Assembly (NCBI GenBank): GCA_944392935.1
Contig: CALXYI010000038.1
Coordinates: 1 to 64,000 of the forward strand
Reading direction: 5' to 3'
DNA length: 64,000 bases
Origin: an uncultured Spirochaetaceae bacterium
Lineage (GTDB): Bacteria > Spirochaetota > Spirochaetia > Sphaerochaetales > Sphaerochaetaceae
Made by a program: the position numbers and the translations under genes. Position 1 is the stretch's first letter. Each line of letters opens with the position of its first letter. Positions 1 through 8,946 of this stretch are shown here, in pieces. The notes below the pieces were generated by a model. It made no database searches. It saw only the letters and a program-made list of their open reading frames with translations, and was not told the DNA's origin.

Positions 1-65
1 TAGCATAATGGATAGTGCATTCCCCTCCGGAGGGAAGGATGACGGTTCGATTCCGTCCGCGGGTA
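1..65 (+). tRNA. tRNA-Arg(CCG), 5' end outside window
   Basis: The 3' 65 nt of a tRNA are present. The D-arm (stem gcat/gtgc), the anticodon arm with stem ttccc/gggaa (20-24/32-36) and anticodon CCG at 27-29, the T-arm gacgg-ttcgatt-ccgtc (41-57) and the 3' acceptor strand cgcgggt (58-64) with discriminator A65 can all be read. CCG decodes the arginine codon CGG. CCA is not encoded. The seven 5' acceptor bases lie before the window. Confidence 0.93.
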
Positions 66-106
66 GTACACGGGGCAATCACCCAATCCGAGATCCAGCC
101 TTCGCA

Positions 107-652
107 TCACTCATCGGCGGAAAGGAGCTCGGCGATCCTGGGGCGCACAGCAGGAGCAACCGCTGCGGCAATGGCTATCTTCAGCACATCCCCCACTATG
201 AATGGAACAAGCCCCGCACTGAGCGTTGCGGCAAGCGGAAGCCCACCCAGCTTCATCGATAGCCAGGGAAGCCCCACAAGATAGACGATGATCGTAGAGG
301 CAGAGGCGGAGAGGAATGCTGCGATGCGGGTGCCCTTCCCAATGAGCATCACCGCGGCCCCAACAACAGAGGCTGGCAGAAGGCCGATGAGATAGCCTCC
401 GGTAGGTCCGAGAAGCGCGGCAAGCCCGCCGCCTGATGTGAAGACGGGAAGCCCCACGGCCCCAAGGAAGAGATATGCTGCCGTACTTGCCACAGCAAGG
501 CGGAAAGGCAGGCAGAGCGCGGCTATCAGCAGGAAGAGCGTCTGAAGCGTCATCGGCGCCGGGACAAGGGGTATCCTGATGAATGCACCTGCTGCGATGA
601 GTGCTGCGAAAAGAGCGGTGAGGACAATCCTGAGTATCTGCTTTCTCTCCAT
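107..652 (-). CDS. bioY: Biotin ECF transporter substrate-binding component BioY
   Basis: A 181-residue integral membrane protein of the BioY family, the S-component that binds biotin and works with the ECF module BioM/BioN in the cytoplasmic membrane. About six hydrophobic helices are visible, with the family region from PLVPAPMTLQTL to LGPTGGYLIG in the first half. I chose the ATG at 652 because it follows an AAAGG Shine-Dalgarno-like stretch and removes an unrelated hydrophilic N-terminal extension. It is the last gene of the leftward bioM-bioN-bioY set, after a 59-bp gap that carries its own BirA-like operator. No biotin biosynthesis gene is visible nearby, which fits uptake rather than synthesis. 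Confidence 0.93.
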   Translation of the reverse strand: MERKQILRIVLTALFAALIAAGAFIRIPLVPAPMTLQTLFLLIAALCLPFRLAVASTAAYLFLGAVGLPVFTSGGGLAALLGPTGGYLIGLLPASVVGAAVMLIGKGTRIAAFLSASASTIIVYLVGLPWLSMKLGGLPLAATLSAGLVPFIVGDVLKIAIAAAVAPAVRPRIAELLSADE

Positions 653-655
653 ATT

Positions 656-687
656 ATGTAAACCTTTATCTATAATTAAGTTTACAA
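656..687. promoter_or_regulatory. BirA-type operator upstream of bioY
   Basis: Inverted repeat ATGTAAACC (656-664), 14-bp spacer, AGTTTACAA (679-687). It closely matches the known BirA operator (TTGTAAACC, about 14-16 bp, GGTTTACAA), with one mismatch per half. It sits just upstream of the bioY start codon, so biotin-loaded BirA would be expected to block bioY expression. Confidence 0.85.
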
Positions 688-711
688 AATATATCCTGAT
701 ATGTCCATCCA

Positions 712-1434
712 TCAGATTGCATGAGGCAGTATCATCCACAAGGCGAGGACAGCGAGATCCCCGATGATCACAGCGACATCGCCGGCACGGTAGGACGGAG
801 CACCCCGCCTTGCCCCTGCATCATATCCCCTCGCATAGAGCGCATCGGTATATGCCTCCGCCCTTGAGACAAGATCCGAGACTGCCGCTATGGAGAACTC
901 GGTGACTGAGCGGAGCGGATGGCGGGCAAAGGATGCGGAGCGTGAGCGCCGTGCTTCGAACATGCTGGCTGTGCAGTCGACTATGATGGGTATCATCGAT
1001 ATCGTCATCTCAAGGGCTGCCGCGATGGTGAATGCACGCTTTCCAATCAGGCGGGACAGCGCCGAGCCCAGGGAACGCGAGATATCATCAGGCATCGTCG
1101 TATCGGCAAGGAGCATCGAGGCAAGGACCACGGCCAGGAAGCCGATTCCGGAGGCCATGGCAATCATTGCATCGCCTGTCTCCGCAGCTGAGGACAGGGC
1201 CATGAGCATCGCGACAGCTATGAAGAACACGCCTTCCTTAAGATATGCACGGAAAGGAAGCCTGATGCAGATAGCCAGCGCAAGCATCAGCGCCGACAGG
1301 CCGAGCACGGCTTCCGGGCATGCTGAGGAGACCATGGCCGAGAACACGAGCAGCGACAGAAGCTTCGCATTGGGATTCATCCGCGAGAGGAAGCTATCGG
1401 AAGCGCGGTAATGGAAGATCACGCCTTCAGCCAT
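712..1434 (-). CDS. bioN: ECF transporter transmembrane component BioN/CbiQ family
   Basis: A 240-residue membrane protein of the EcfT/CbiQ family, which couples ATP hydrolysis by the ATPase to movement of the S-component. The N-terminal region (FHYRASDSFLSRMNPNAKL) is typical of EcfT, followed by about five transmembrane segments. The cytoplasmic coupling region contains LEMTISMIPIIVD and an Arg/Ala-rich stretch (FEARRSRSASF) resembling the coupling-helix motifs that contact the ATPase. I chose the ATG at 1434, giving a 16-nt overlap with bioM, which is common for translationally coupled genes. Genomic context assigns it to biotin rather than cobalt or nickel. Confidence 0.88.
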   Translation of the reverse strand: MAEGVIFHYRASDSFLSRMNPNAKLLSLLVFSAMVSSACPEAVLGLSALMLALAICIRLPFRAYLKEGVFFIAVAMLMALSSAAETGDAMIAMASGIGFLAVVLASMLLADTTMPDDISRSLGSALSRLIGKRAFTIAAALEMTISMIPIIVDCTASMFEARRSRSASFARHPLRSVTEFSIAAVSDLVSRAEAYTDALYARGYDAGARRGAPSYRAGDVAVIIGDLAVLALWMILPHAI

Positions 1435-2159
1435 GCAAGATCCCCGAATGAGCAGGATGGAGGAAGATATACACCGTAATCGCGGAGCGCACCGTATACG
1501 TCCTCCGATGGCCCGCATTCCACGAGGCGGCCATTATCCATTATCAGGAGCGTATCGGTATGGGCAAGGAACTTCTCCGCCTCGTGCGATACCACCAGTA
1601 TCGTATACCCCCTCTCATGCAGTGAGATGAGCGCACGGATGACGGAAAGCGTCGAAGGATAATCCAGATTGGCAAACGGTTCGTCAAGGAGAAGCACGCT
1701 CGGATGCATTGCAAGCACCCCCGCGATGGCGGTCTTCCTCAGCTCCCCTCCGGAGAGCGTCTGCGGCCTCTGCCGCCTCTTATCCTCAAGGCCCATAAGG
1801 CAGAGAGCCTCCTCCACCCTGCTCTCCACCTCCGCCTTGTCCAGCCCGAGGTTCTCGGGACCGAATGCGACATCCTTCTCCACGCTCTGCGATACGATCT
1901 GCATCTCCGCACTCTGGAAGACAAGCGCGATCCGCCTCATGCGCTCTCCCGGCGATGATTCACGGCCATCCAGCAGGATCCTTCCGGATGATGGCTTCCT
2001 GAGCCCCTTCAGGCATCGCATGAGCTGGCTCTTCCCAGCCCCGTTCCTGCCGCAGAGAGCCGCGAAAGCGCCTTTCTCCAGCGACATGGAGATATCCGAA
2101 AGGATCTGATTGCCGTTTATTCCAAGATTGAGGTCCTCGGTCCTGAGCGCAGCTTCCAT
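1419..2159 (-). CDS. bioM: ECF transporter ATPase BioM (CbiO-like)
   Basis: A 246-residue ABC ATPase. Walker A (GRNGAGKS), Q-loop (VFQSAEMQ), signature LSGGE, Walker B (VLLLDEPF) and a switch His (VSHEAEK) are all present. It energises biotin import with BioN and BioY. The start at 2159 is chosen because homology begins at MEAALRTEDL; the Shine-Dalgarno sequence is weak. It is the first gene of the set, and a BirA-like operator lies 31-61 bp upstream of its start. Confidence 0.9.
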   Translation of the reverse strand: MEAALRTEDLNLGINGNQILSDISMSLEKGAFAALCGRNGAGKSQLMRCLKGLRKPSSGRILLDGRESSPGERMRRIALVFQSAEMQIVSQSVEKDVAFGPENLGLDKAEVESRVEEALCLMGLEDKRRQRPQTLSGGELRKTAIAGVLAMHPSVLLLDEPFANLDYPSTLSVIRALISLHERGYTILVVSHEAEKFLAHTDTLLIMDNGRLVECGPSEDVYGALRDYGVYLPPSCSFGDLAWLKA

Positions 2160-2189
2160 GATGGGGATGGTATCATCAGCAGCCCTATT

Positions 2190-2220
2190 GTGTAAACCTG
2201 AAAGCGTATATAGTTTACAT
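2190..2220. promoter_or_regulatory. BirA-type operator upstream of bioM
   Basis: Inverted repeat GTGTAAACC (2190-2198) and AGTTTACAT (2212-2220) with a 13-bp spacer, one base shorter than the site at 656-687. It lies between bioM and the divergent AlkZ-related gene. A possible leftward promoter, TTATGG-17 bp-TATATA, overlaps it. The two matching sites at both transcription units of one transporter strongly suggest biotin repression. Confidence 0.78.
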
Positions 2221-2263
2221 ATTCCGCATCCATAATCCATCGCTTTGGCATTATCATGTAGGC

Positions 2264-2917
2264 ATGAGGATAAGAACGCCAGAGGATATGGCAGCCATCA
2301 TATCGCAATACGGATTCCTGCCCTTCTTCAATGCGGGGATCCCGGGATTCTCCGCAGAGGAGCTATCTGACAGTTCCGTCTGGTTCCCTCCGGAAGGGCT
2401 CGGCGTCTGGGACTGGAAGGACCGCGTGATGCGGATGACAGGCTGTGCCTATGGCCGTTTCTTCCGTTCCCATCCGGGGTTCATCACAGAGGAGATGCTG
2501 CTCCTGCTTGCAGCATACCGCCGCGACGGCTATGACTTCGAGGGCATGGTCAGCGACGGGCTGGTATCCAGAGGTGAGAGGACAGTCTACTCGATCCTTG
2601 AGGAGACAGGGGATGAGATGTCGACATTCCTCCGCCTCAAGTCACGTCTTGCGAAGTCCTCATTCGACAAGGCATGCGGGGAGCTGCAGATGAAGACATT
2701 CATGATGGTATCGGGATTCGATTACCGCCTCACGAAGGATGGAAGGCCATATGGATGGGGAATCGCGCGCTATGCGCTCACTGATGCCGTCTACGGAGGA
2801 TTCGAGGAGAGGATGGACAGGTACAGCCCCCAGGAAGCGCATGGCCTCCTGATGGCCATGATGCAGAAGAGCTTCCCCGAAGCAGAGGAAGCCCTTCTCA
2901 GACGATTCCTTGGATGA
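2264..2917 (+). CDS. AlkZ-related protein (DNA glycosylase-like winged-helix family)
   Basis: A 217-residue cytoplasmic protein that I recognise as the AlkZ-related group: an N-terminal region with GFLPFFNAGIPGFSAEEL, a WFPPEGLGVWDWKDRV segment, AYGRFF, and YRRDGYDFE. The group is distantly related to AlkZ/YcaQ glycosylases that remove interstrand crosslinks or alkylated bases, but many members are uncharacterised and I do not see enough to assign an activity. It is divergent from bioM and its stop abuts the stop of argF (convergent, no gap). The Shine-Dalgarno sequence is poor (TAGGC before ATG). Confidence 0.75.
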   Translation: MRIRTPEDMAAIISQYGFLPFFNAGIPGFSAEELSDSSVWFPPEGLGVWDWKDRVMRMTGCAYGRFFRSHPGFITEEMLLLLAAYRRDGYDFEGMVSDGLVSRGERTVYSILEETGDEMSTFLRLKSRLAKSSFDKACGELQMKTFMMVSGFDYRLTKDGRPYGWGIARYALTDAVYGGFEERMDRYSPQEAHGLLMAMMQKSFPEAEEALLRRFLG

Positions 2918-3931
2918 TCAGAACTTGAGGGTGTCGGAAAGGGTTGCGACCATCACTGCCTTAATGGTATGCATCCTGTTCTCAGCCTCATCGAAGACAA
3001 CGGATGCCGGGCTCCTGAAGACCTCATCCGTGACTTCCATCTCCTTCAGCCCGAACTTCTCATAGACCATCTGGGCCGTCGATGTGTTGAGGTCATGGAA
3101 CGACGGCAGGCAGTGCTCGAAGATGGTCGTCTCCTTTCCCGTGGACTTCATGAGGGAGGCAGTCACCTGATATGGCTTGAGAAGCTCGATGCGCTCCGCC
3201 ATCTTGTCCTCCTCGCCCATCGAGCACCAGATATCGGTATAGATGATATCCGCATCCTTCACGGCCTCATACGGATCGGAGGTGATGGATACCGATGAGC
3301 CATTCTCCGCAGCCCACATCCTGCAGCCATCCACGAGCGAGGCGGAGGGCAGGAGGGACTGAGGCGTGGCCACGGCATAATCCATGCCCACCTTCGCCGC
3401 TCCTATCATCAGAGCGTTGGCGACATTGTTCCGCCCATCCCCGACATATGCGAGCTTCATCTCATCAAGAGGCTTCCCCAGATGCTCATAGGCTGTGAGG
3501 AAATCAGCCAGCACCTGTGTCGGATGATCATCATCCGTCAGGCCATTCCATACAGGAACTCCGGAATACGCCGCTATATCCTCGACGATGCTGTGCTCGA
3601 AGCCCCTGTACTCGATACCGTCATACATCCTTCCCAGGACCTTGACGGTATCCTCCAGCGATTCCTTCTTCCCCATCTGCGAATTGGTGAGGAACGTCAC
3701 CCCCGCGCCTTCATCGTAAGCCGCGACCTCGAACGAGCATCTTGTCCTCGTGGAGGTCTTGTCAAAGAGAAGGACTATGTTCTTCCCTGCAAGAAGATGC
3801 CCATGCACTCCGGGATCGACAGGCTGCTTCCTCTTCTTCTTCTTGAGCTCAGCAGCAAGGCTGATGAGATAGAGTATCTCATCCTTCGAATAGTCCTTGA
3901 GTGTCAGAAAGCTTCTTCCCTTGAGATTCAT
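2918..3931 (-). CDS. argF: Ornithine carbamoyltransferase
   Basis: A 337-residue enzyme converting ornithine and carbamoyl phosphate to citrulline. The carbamoyl-phosphate loop STRTR, the HPTQ motif, DIWCSMGEE (ornithine loop) and the catalytic HCLP motif are all intact, and the sequence aligns end to end with E. coli ArgI/ArgF. The ATG at 3931 follows AGGAG. Its promoter contains an ARG-box-like palindrome, which argues for arginine-responsive control; an anabolic or catabolic role cannot be decided from sequence alone. carAB at 53.8-58.0 kb would supply carbamoyl phosphate. Confidence 0.96.
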   Translation of the reverse strand: MNLKGRSFLTLKDYSKDEILYLISLAAELKKKKRKQPVDPGVHGHLLAGKNIVLLFDKTSTRTRCSFEVAAYDEGAGVTFLTNSQMGKKESLEDTVKVLGRMYDGIEYRGFEHSIVEDIAAYSGVPVWNGLTDDDHPTQVLADFLTAYEHLGKPLDEMKLAYVGDGRNNVANALMIGAAKVGMDYAVATPQSLLPSASLVDGCRMWAAENGSSVSITSDPYEAVKDADIIYTDIWCSMGEEDKMAERIELLKPYQVTASLMKSTGKETTIFEHCLPSFHDLNTSTAQMVYEKFGLKEMEVTDEVFRSPASVVFDEAENRMHTIKAVMVATLSDTLKF

Positions 3932-3945
3932 GCTTGGTCTCCTAT

Positions 3946-3992
3946 ATGCATCCATAATGCATTTTTATGCATGTATTGTCAAGATGCTGCAT
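3946..3992 (-). promoter_or_regulatory. argF promoter with ARG-box-like operator
   Basis: A near-ideal leftward promoter: -35 TTGACA (3977-3982), 17-bp spacer, -10 CATTAT (3954-3959). The palindrome ATGCATTTTTATGCAT (3957-3972) fills the spacer and has the TGNAT-4 bp-ATNCA geometry of ArgR boxes (E. coli TGAAT-4-ATTCA). TGCAT also recurs at 3947 and 3988, so copies lie about 10, 11 and 20 bp apart on one helix face. ArgR-type repression of argF is the natural reading. Confidence 0.72.
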
Positions 3993-3998
3993 ATTTAT

Positions 3999-5429
3999 TC
4001 ACTGAAGCCAGTCCACGGTCTCCTTTATCTGCTCGCCGTACTGCTCCTTGATCTCATCGTATACAGGACATGACTCATCAATCACTATCTCCGCCTCCAC
4101 GCTTCCGGCAAGTATATCCTCACCTATCGAAGCCACAGAAGATGGTATATTGATGCTCCCAAGCTTCGGCATGTCCCTGAAAGCATTGTCCTCGATGGAC
4201 TCGACACCATCGGAAATCACGACATTCCTGATGCTGGATTCCCTGAAAGCGCCGTAGCCGATGGACTTCACAGCAGATGGTATCACGATTGAATCGACAC
4301 CGATGATACCAAGGAAAGCGGCATTCGGGATCCTGGATATCGCTGCAGGAATCGTGATAGTTCCATCATCAAAGACCGCATACTCGAATGCACCAACCCC
4401 AATGCTCTCGAGATCCTCCGGCAAGTCTCCGCAGATGGTGATGCGCTTGGTTTTGCTGTCTGTCCAGGTCCTGCTGCCGAGCGTGTAGTTCGTCTCATGA
4501 TGCTCACCTGCGAATGCCATATCCCCTATATGCCTCACGCTATCCGGGATGGTGACGGAGAATGTGCGCCCCACGCCCTCTGCGAAGTCGTCAGGTATCG
4601 AGAGCAGAGTATCGGGAAGAGCTATGCCGCTTGATCCGAAATAGACGTTCCCGACAGGGATTGCATAGATGATCATGGTCCTGTCCCTGTCGTACACGAT
4701 GCCACCGTCTATGGTGAAATCAGCATCAGGGGACACCTCGGAGAATGACAGCCTGCATCCCGTGCAGTCCCTGAATGCATCAGGATCGATATGCGTCACT
4801 GAAGATGGAATGGTTATCAGAGGGGACTTCCCATTTGAATCCGCCCCGTTGATTGCATACGGCCCTATTCCCGTGATTCCCTCCGGGATCTCAAACTCAT
4901 CATTGAAACTGAGACGTGGAGTGCGCACAAGCGTCTTCGTGGTCTTGTCATACAATCCGTCATCGAGCACAGCGAATGTCTCATTCCCATCGCGCACAAT
5001 GATTTCGGAATAATAGGAGGTCATCGTCTCTGGTGCTATCGTATCGACAGCGGCAGGGATGATGAATACATTGTCAAGCATGTATGGGATCCTCTCCTCC
5101 GTATCCTTCCGCTTCAGCTGCTTCTCGAGGTCCCCATCCTCTCCCCGCATCGGGATATAGACATCGGCGACGGCATCATGGCAGTACATGTACTGCTTGC
5201 CTTTCCTGTCATTATAGTTCCTGGGCTTGCCTTCGTATATCCTGTATGCCTCGCTCTCTGAGGCAAGATAGTACTCAGTGCCCTCCGCATCCTCTATGAT
5301 CGGAGCGCCATCGTACCATGTATCGGCAATCTCATACTCCTCAGGGACATCATTTGTCTCAGGTGAGCCCAGGGCATATACGCTCGCTGCCGCAAGAAGC
5401 AGCAGAGCAAGAACAACGATCCTCTTCAT
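3999..5429 (-). CDS. Secreted leucine-rich-repeat (BspA-type, LRR_5) protein
   Basis: A 476-residue exported protein. The N-terminus is a signal peptide (MKR, a hydrophobic core, then SVYALG before SPET) with no lipobox cysteine. From about residue 150 onward it carries BspA-like repeats of about 23-30 residues with the pattern IPxxVxxIGxxAFxxC, for example IPDSVRHIGDMAFAG, IGVGAFEYA, IGYGAFRES and IEDNAFRDM. Such proteins are surface or periplasmic and often bind host or matrix molecules; the ligand is unknown. The ATG at 5429 has a GGAGG site. It follows rmuC by 48 bp and is probably co-transcribed. Confidence 0.85.
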   Translation of the reverse strand: MKRIVVLALLLLAAASVYALGSPETNDVPEEYEIADTWYDGAPIIEDAEGTEYYLASESEAYRIYEGKPRNYNDRKGKQYMYCHDAVADVYIPMRGEDGDLEKQLKRKDTEERIPYMLDNVFIIPAAVDTIAPETMTSYYSEIIVRDGNETFAVLDDGLYDKTTKTLVRTPRLSFNDEFEIPEGITGIGPYAINGADSNGKSPLITIPSSVTHIDPDAFRDCTGCRLSFSEVSPDADFTIDGGIVYDRDRTMIIYAIPVGNVYFGSSGIALPDTLLSIPDDFAEGVGRTFSVTIPDSVRHIGDMAFAGEHHETNYTLGSRTWTDSKTKRITICGDLPEDLESIGVGAFEYAVFDDGTITIPAAISRIPNAAFLGIIGVDSIVIPSAVKSIGYGAFRESSIRNVVISDGVESIEDNAFRDMPKLGSINIPSSVASIGEDILAGSVEAEIVIDESCPVYDEIKEQYGEQIKETVDWLQ

Positions 5430-5477
5430 GGTTCCTCCACTGGATAGACTATATTGCATTACGCCATCGGATTCCAC

Positions 5478-6812
5478 CTACACAGGCTCCCGGGGACCAG
5501 GATCAGAGGCCTCTATCTCCTCCGGGGAGGCAGCATCATCGGGAAGCTCTATCTTCCCGAGCTTCCCGGAGATCATGCTGTTGCGCTTTACTGCATTGCC
5601 CAGCCTGTCGGATGCCCTGTCTATGGCTTCCTGTGTCTTCTCGAGGTCCTCTCCGAAGCGGTGGAACTGCGCCTTGAGCTCACGGAAGAGCTGCCAGATG
5701 CGTTTCGTGTTCTTCTCGACCTGCAGTGTCCGGAATCCAAGCTGCAGGGAATTTATGAGGGCGGAGAAATTCGTAGGCCCGGTAAGGACAACCTTGTATG
5801 TCTCCTGCAGCGTCTCCGCAAGGCCTCCCATCCTCAGAAGCTCCGCATAGAGGCTCTCTGTCGGGACGAAGAGGATCGCGAAATCCGTGGTCTTCGGCGG
5901 CACTATGTACTTGTCGCGTATATCCCTGGCCTCGGATATGACCCTGGCCCTGAGCTCCTTGAGGGAGGAAGCCACGGCATCCTCATCGCCGCCGGACACG
6001 GCCTCCGAATACCTGATGAAATCCTCGGTGGGGAACTTTGAGTCGATCGGCAGGAAGACATCGTCACCCTCTTCCTTCCCCGGCAGCCTTATTGCGAACT
6101 CTACAATGGGACCACCCCGCCGCGGGGCGTAGTTGGCGACATACTGGGAAGGTGTCATCATATCCGAGAGGATCGTTCCAGCCTGCACCTCGCCCCAGGT
6201 TCCGCGGACCTTCACATTGGAGAACATGCGCGACAGCGATGAGACATCGCCTGCCAGCCTGTTCATCTCCCCTATCGACTGGTACAGCGCCTCAAGGTTC
6301 TTCGTCACCTCGGCAAACGAGGCCGTTATCCTGTCATCGAGGGTCTTCTGGAGCTTCTCCTCCACAGTTCCCCTTATGGACGCAAGCTGCTTGTCATTGT
6401 CCTCCCTGATCCTGTCCATTCCCTCCCTGACCTTGTCTATCATCAGCGAGGTCTCCTTCAGGATCCTGCCAAGCGCCTCGAGGTTCTCCCGCCTCATGGC
6501 CTCGACCGATGCCTTCATCGCCTCTGACGATTCCCTGCTGGCTGCAGAGAGCCTGTCACCCAGCGCCCTGTTCTCCGCGAAGAAGAGGCTCATCTGCTTC
6601 CTCTCCGATTCGGATATCGAGACAAGGCTCGAGCGGGTTGATTCGGAAAGGGAATGCATCTGGCCCTCTATCGACTGGAGACGCTGCTCAAGGGATGAAC
6701 GGAAGCTGTCCATCGCTGCCCTGCCGCCCCGTCCCTGCCGGAAGAGGATCACGGCAAGAAGGACCACTATAAGCGAGAGGAAGGATATGAATACGATCTG
6801 GAGGATATCCAT
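5478..6812 (-). CDS. rmuC: DNA recombination protein RmuC family
   Basis: A 444-residue protein with an N-terminal membrane anchor (residues about 3-23), a long coiled-coil (about 35-170) and the RmuC nuclease-like core (about 200-370) with typical stretches VRGTWGEVQ, LPIDSKFPTEDFIRY, IVPPKTTDFAILFVPTESLYAE and GPTNFSALINSLQLGFRTL. RmuC limits inversions at short inverted repeats in E. coli; the exact reaction is not settled. The start at 6812 keeps the membrane helix usual for the family, although no strong Shine-Dalgarno is visible. It is upstream of the LRR protein. Confidence 0.93.
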   Translation of the reverse strand: MDILQIVFISFLSLIVVLLAVILFRQGRGGRAAMDSFRSSLEQRLQSIEGQMHSLSESTRSSLVSISESERKQMSLFFAENRALGDRLSAASRESSEAMKASVEAMRRENLEALGRILKETSLMIDKVREGMDRIREDNDKQLASIRGTVEEKLQKTLDDRITASFAEVTKNLEALYQSIGEMNRLAGDVSSLSRMFSNVKVRGTWGEVQAGTILSDMMTPSQYVANYAPRRGGPIVEFAIRLPGKEEGDDVFLPIDSKFPTEDFIRYSEAVSGGDEDAVASSLKELRARVISEARDIRDKYIVPPKTTDFAILFVPTESLYAELLRMGGLAETLQETYKVVLTGPTNFSALINSLQLGFRTLQVEKNTKRIWQLFRELKAQFHRFGEDLEKTQEAIDRASDRLGNAVKRNSMISGKLGKIELPDDAASPEEIEASDPGPREPV

Positions 6813-6853
6813 AGCTGCATTCTAGCGCATACCGAGGCGGATGACAGCTGGCT

Positions 6854-8029
6854 TCACGCCATCAGCTTGCGCAGCATGGACTGGAAACCGCATGCGGCCT
6901 TCACGAGCTGATCTATCCCGATATACTCGTCACGCACATGCGCGAGGCTCTCCAGAGAAGGACCATAGCCGATGCATGGGATGCCGCGCTCCCCTGCATA
7001 GTGGCTGCCGTTGGTGCAGAATGAGAAATGGGATACGGGAGCCTCTATCCCTGCCTCCTTCAGCCCCTGGAGGGCCTTCTGCACATAGGGGTTCCTCTCA
7101 TCGGTGAGCCATGCGGGGAAATAGCGCCTGGCCTTTATCGTCTCGCCTGTCCAGCATTTCCCCTCGCCTTCAGCGATATAGCATCTCGCCCTGATTCCAG
7201 GATCGGCAGCCACCGCCCGTGCGATGGCCTCGTTGACCTGGGAGAGTATGATGCCCTCATCCTCCCCTACGAGCGTGCGCCTGTCGAACGTGGCACGGCA
7301 GAGCGACGGCACGACGGATGCCCCGGGATATGGGAAGCTCTTGATGTCAGTAAGCTCAAGGATGCCGCGTCCGAGGACCGGATGCTCGCTGGGGACTATC
7401 TTCCTGATCTCACCGATCACTGCCATCATGCCGTACACGGCATTCCGGCCCTTCTCGGGATTCGAGGAATGGCAGCTCACGCCCTCAGTCTCGACAACCA
7501 CCTCGGCCCTTCCGCGCTGCCCGATCTTGACAGTCGTCGATGTAGCCTCCCCGATTATTACGAAAGAAGGATCGGCAAGGGATGAGATGATACGCGATGA
7601 TACGCCCTCGAAGCACTCCTCATGGACCGTGCAGGAGACGTAGATATCCCCGGCGAAATCCTTCCCTGTCTCCTCTGCGAATCCTGCGGCTGCCGTGATC
7701 ATCGCGGCAACGCTGCCCTTCATGTCGGAAGTGCCGCGCCCATAGATCCTCCCATCCTCGATCTCCCCGGAGAACGGATCATGCACCCACTCATCCCTGT
7801 CGATGACAGGAACCGTGTCGATATGCCCATCCATGAGGATCCTCGGACCTTTCCTCCTGCCATGTATGCAGCCAAGCACGCTGCCATATGTGACGATCTC
7901 CGCTTCATCGAAGCCGCAGCCGAGCATGCGGCTCCTCATGAGAGCTGCCACCTCCTTCTCATGTCCTGATACGCTTGGGATCCGTATGGCCTCCTGGCAG
8001 AATGCGATGAGGTCGCTGTCGCTGATCAT
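6854..8029 (-). CDS. M20 family metallo-hydrolase (YgeY-like)
   Basis: A 391-residue zinc-dependent peptidase/deacylase of the M20 family. The metal-binding and catalytic motifs are visible: DGHIDTVP (about 67), the GRGTSDMKG loop, VHEEC (about 137, general base Glu) and GEATS. The whole-length pattern is most like the YgeY group of selenium-metabolism-linked hydrolases, but no xanthine/selenium genes lie nearby, so the substrate (an N-acyl amino acid or small peptide) is open. A strong AGGAGGAGG site precedes the ATG at 8029. Confidence 0.85.
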   Translation of the reverse strand: MISDSDLIAFCQEAIRIPSVSGHEKEVAALMRSRMLGCGFDEAEIVTYGSVLGCIHGRRKGPRILMDGHIDTVPVIDRDEWVHDPFSGEIEDGRIYGRGTSDMKGSVAAMITAAAGFAEETGKDFAGDIYVSCTVHEECFEGVSSRIISSLADPSFVIIGEATSTTVKIGQRGRAEVVVETEGVSCHSSNPEKGRNAVYGMMAVIGEIRKIVPSEHPVLGRGILELTDIKSFPYPGASVVPSLCRATFDRRTLVGEDEGIILSQVNEAIARAVAADPGIRARCYIAEGEGKCWTGETIKARRYFPAWLTDERNPYVQKALQGLKEAGIEAPVSHFSFCTNGSHYAGERGIPCIGYGPSLESLAHVRDEYIGIDQLVKAACGFQSMLRKLMA

Positions 8030-8097
8030 CCTGTGCCTCCTCCTGCCTATTGTACAGCAGGATCAGGCTGGAGCACAGGCTTCATGGAAATGCGGAA

Positions 8098-8118
8098 GGG
8101 GTCCCGAAGAAGGACCCC
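8098..8118 (-). terminator. Hairpin downstream of metQ
   Basis: Seven-base-pair stem GGGGTCC/GGACCCC with a 7-nt loop, 25-45 nt past the metQ stop. There is no long U-run, so it is a likely but not ideal rho-independent terminator. Confidence 0.6.
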
Positions 8119-8142
8119 CTCAATCATCCGGCGCGGCCAGGA

Positions 8143-8946
8143 TCAGTCTACGAGGACAACCTCACCATTGGGATAGCGCTCGGCCACATATGCCTGCACC
8201 GCCTCGCTCTTGAGCGCAGCAACCAGGGCCTGGATCTTCGGTGCGTTCTCATCTCCATCGCGCACTGCGATCACATTCACATACGGGCTGTCGGCACCTT
8301 CCACGAAAAGCCCGTCACGTGTTGCGATGAGGCCTGCCGGGATTGCGTAGTTGCCGTTGATGACAGCTGCATCGACATCGGGAAGCACGCGTGGAAGCGA
8401 AGCTGCCTCGATCTCGGAGAATGAGAGCTTCTTCGGGTTGTCTGCGATATCCGCAGGCACGGCCTCAAGCCCTGCACCATCGCTGAGGGTGATCAGGCCT
8501 GCACTCTGAAGCAGGAGGAGAGCCCTTCCCTCGTTCGTGGGATCGTTGGGGATCGCGATGGTGGCACCATCGGGGATCGCATCAAGCGATGAATGCTTGT
8601 CGCTGTATACGGCAAGAGGCTCGATATGGATGCCGCCAGCCGACACGAGATGGTATCCTCTCTCAGCATTCGCTGACTCAAGGTACGGGAGGTGCTGGTA
8701 GAAATTCGCATCAAGCTCACCTGATTCGAGAGCCTCGTTCGGCGTCACATAATCAGTGAATTCGACGATCTCGAGGGTGTAGCCCTCATCCGCGAGCTGA
8801 TCGACCACCTGCGAGAGCATGGCGGCATGCGGATCAGGTGTTGCACCGACCTTGATGACGTTCGGATCTGATTCCTGGGCACCGCTTGCGAATGCCGGAA
8901 CCGTGAGTGCGATGACTGCAAGAGCAACTGTGAGAATCTTCTTCAT
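8143..8946 (-). CDS. metQ: Methionine ABC transporter substrate-binding protein MetQ (NlpA family)
   Basis: A 267-residue periplasmic binding protein of the NlpA/MetQ family. The signal peptide ends near AFASGAQE and, unusually for this family, has no lipobox cysteine, so it may be released or otherwise anchored. Family stretches include VGATPDPHAAML, DANFYQHLPYL, IAIPNDPTNEGRALLLLQ and VINGNYA. It would deliver methionine (D or L, or a derivative) to MetN/MetI. It is separated from metI by 269 bp holding a terminator, its own promoter and a Met-rich leader ORF, so it is transcribed independently. Confidence 0.93.
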   Translation of the reverse strand: MKKILTVALAVIALTVPAFASGAQESDPNVIKVGATPDPHAAMLSQVVDQLADEGYTLEIVEFTDYVTPNEALESGELDANFYQHLPYLESANAERGYHLVSAGGIHIEPLAVYSDKHSSLDAIPDGATIAIPNDPTNEGRALLLLQSAGLITLSDGAGLEAVPADIADNPKKLSFSEIEAASLPRVLPDVDAAVINGNYAIPAGLIATRDGLFVEGADSPYVNVIAVRDGDENAPKIQALVAALKSEAVQAYVAERYPNGEVVLVD

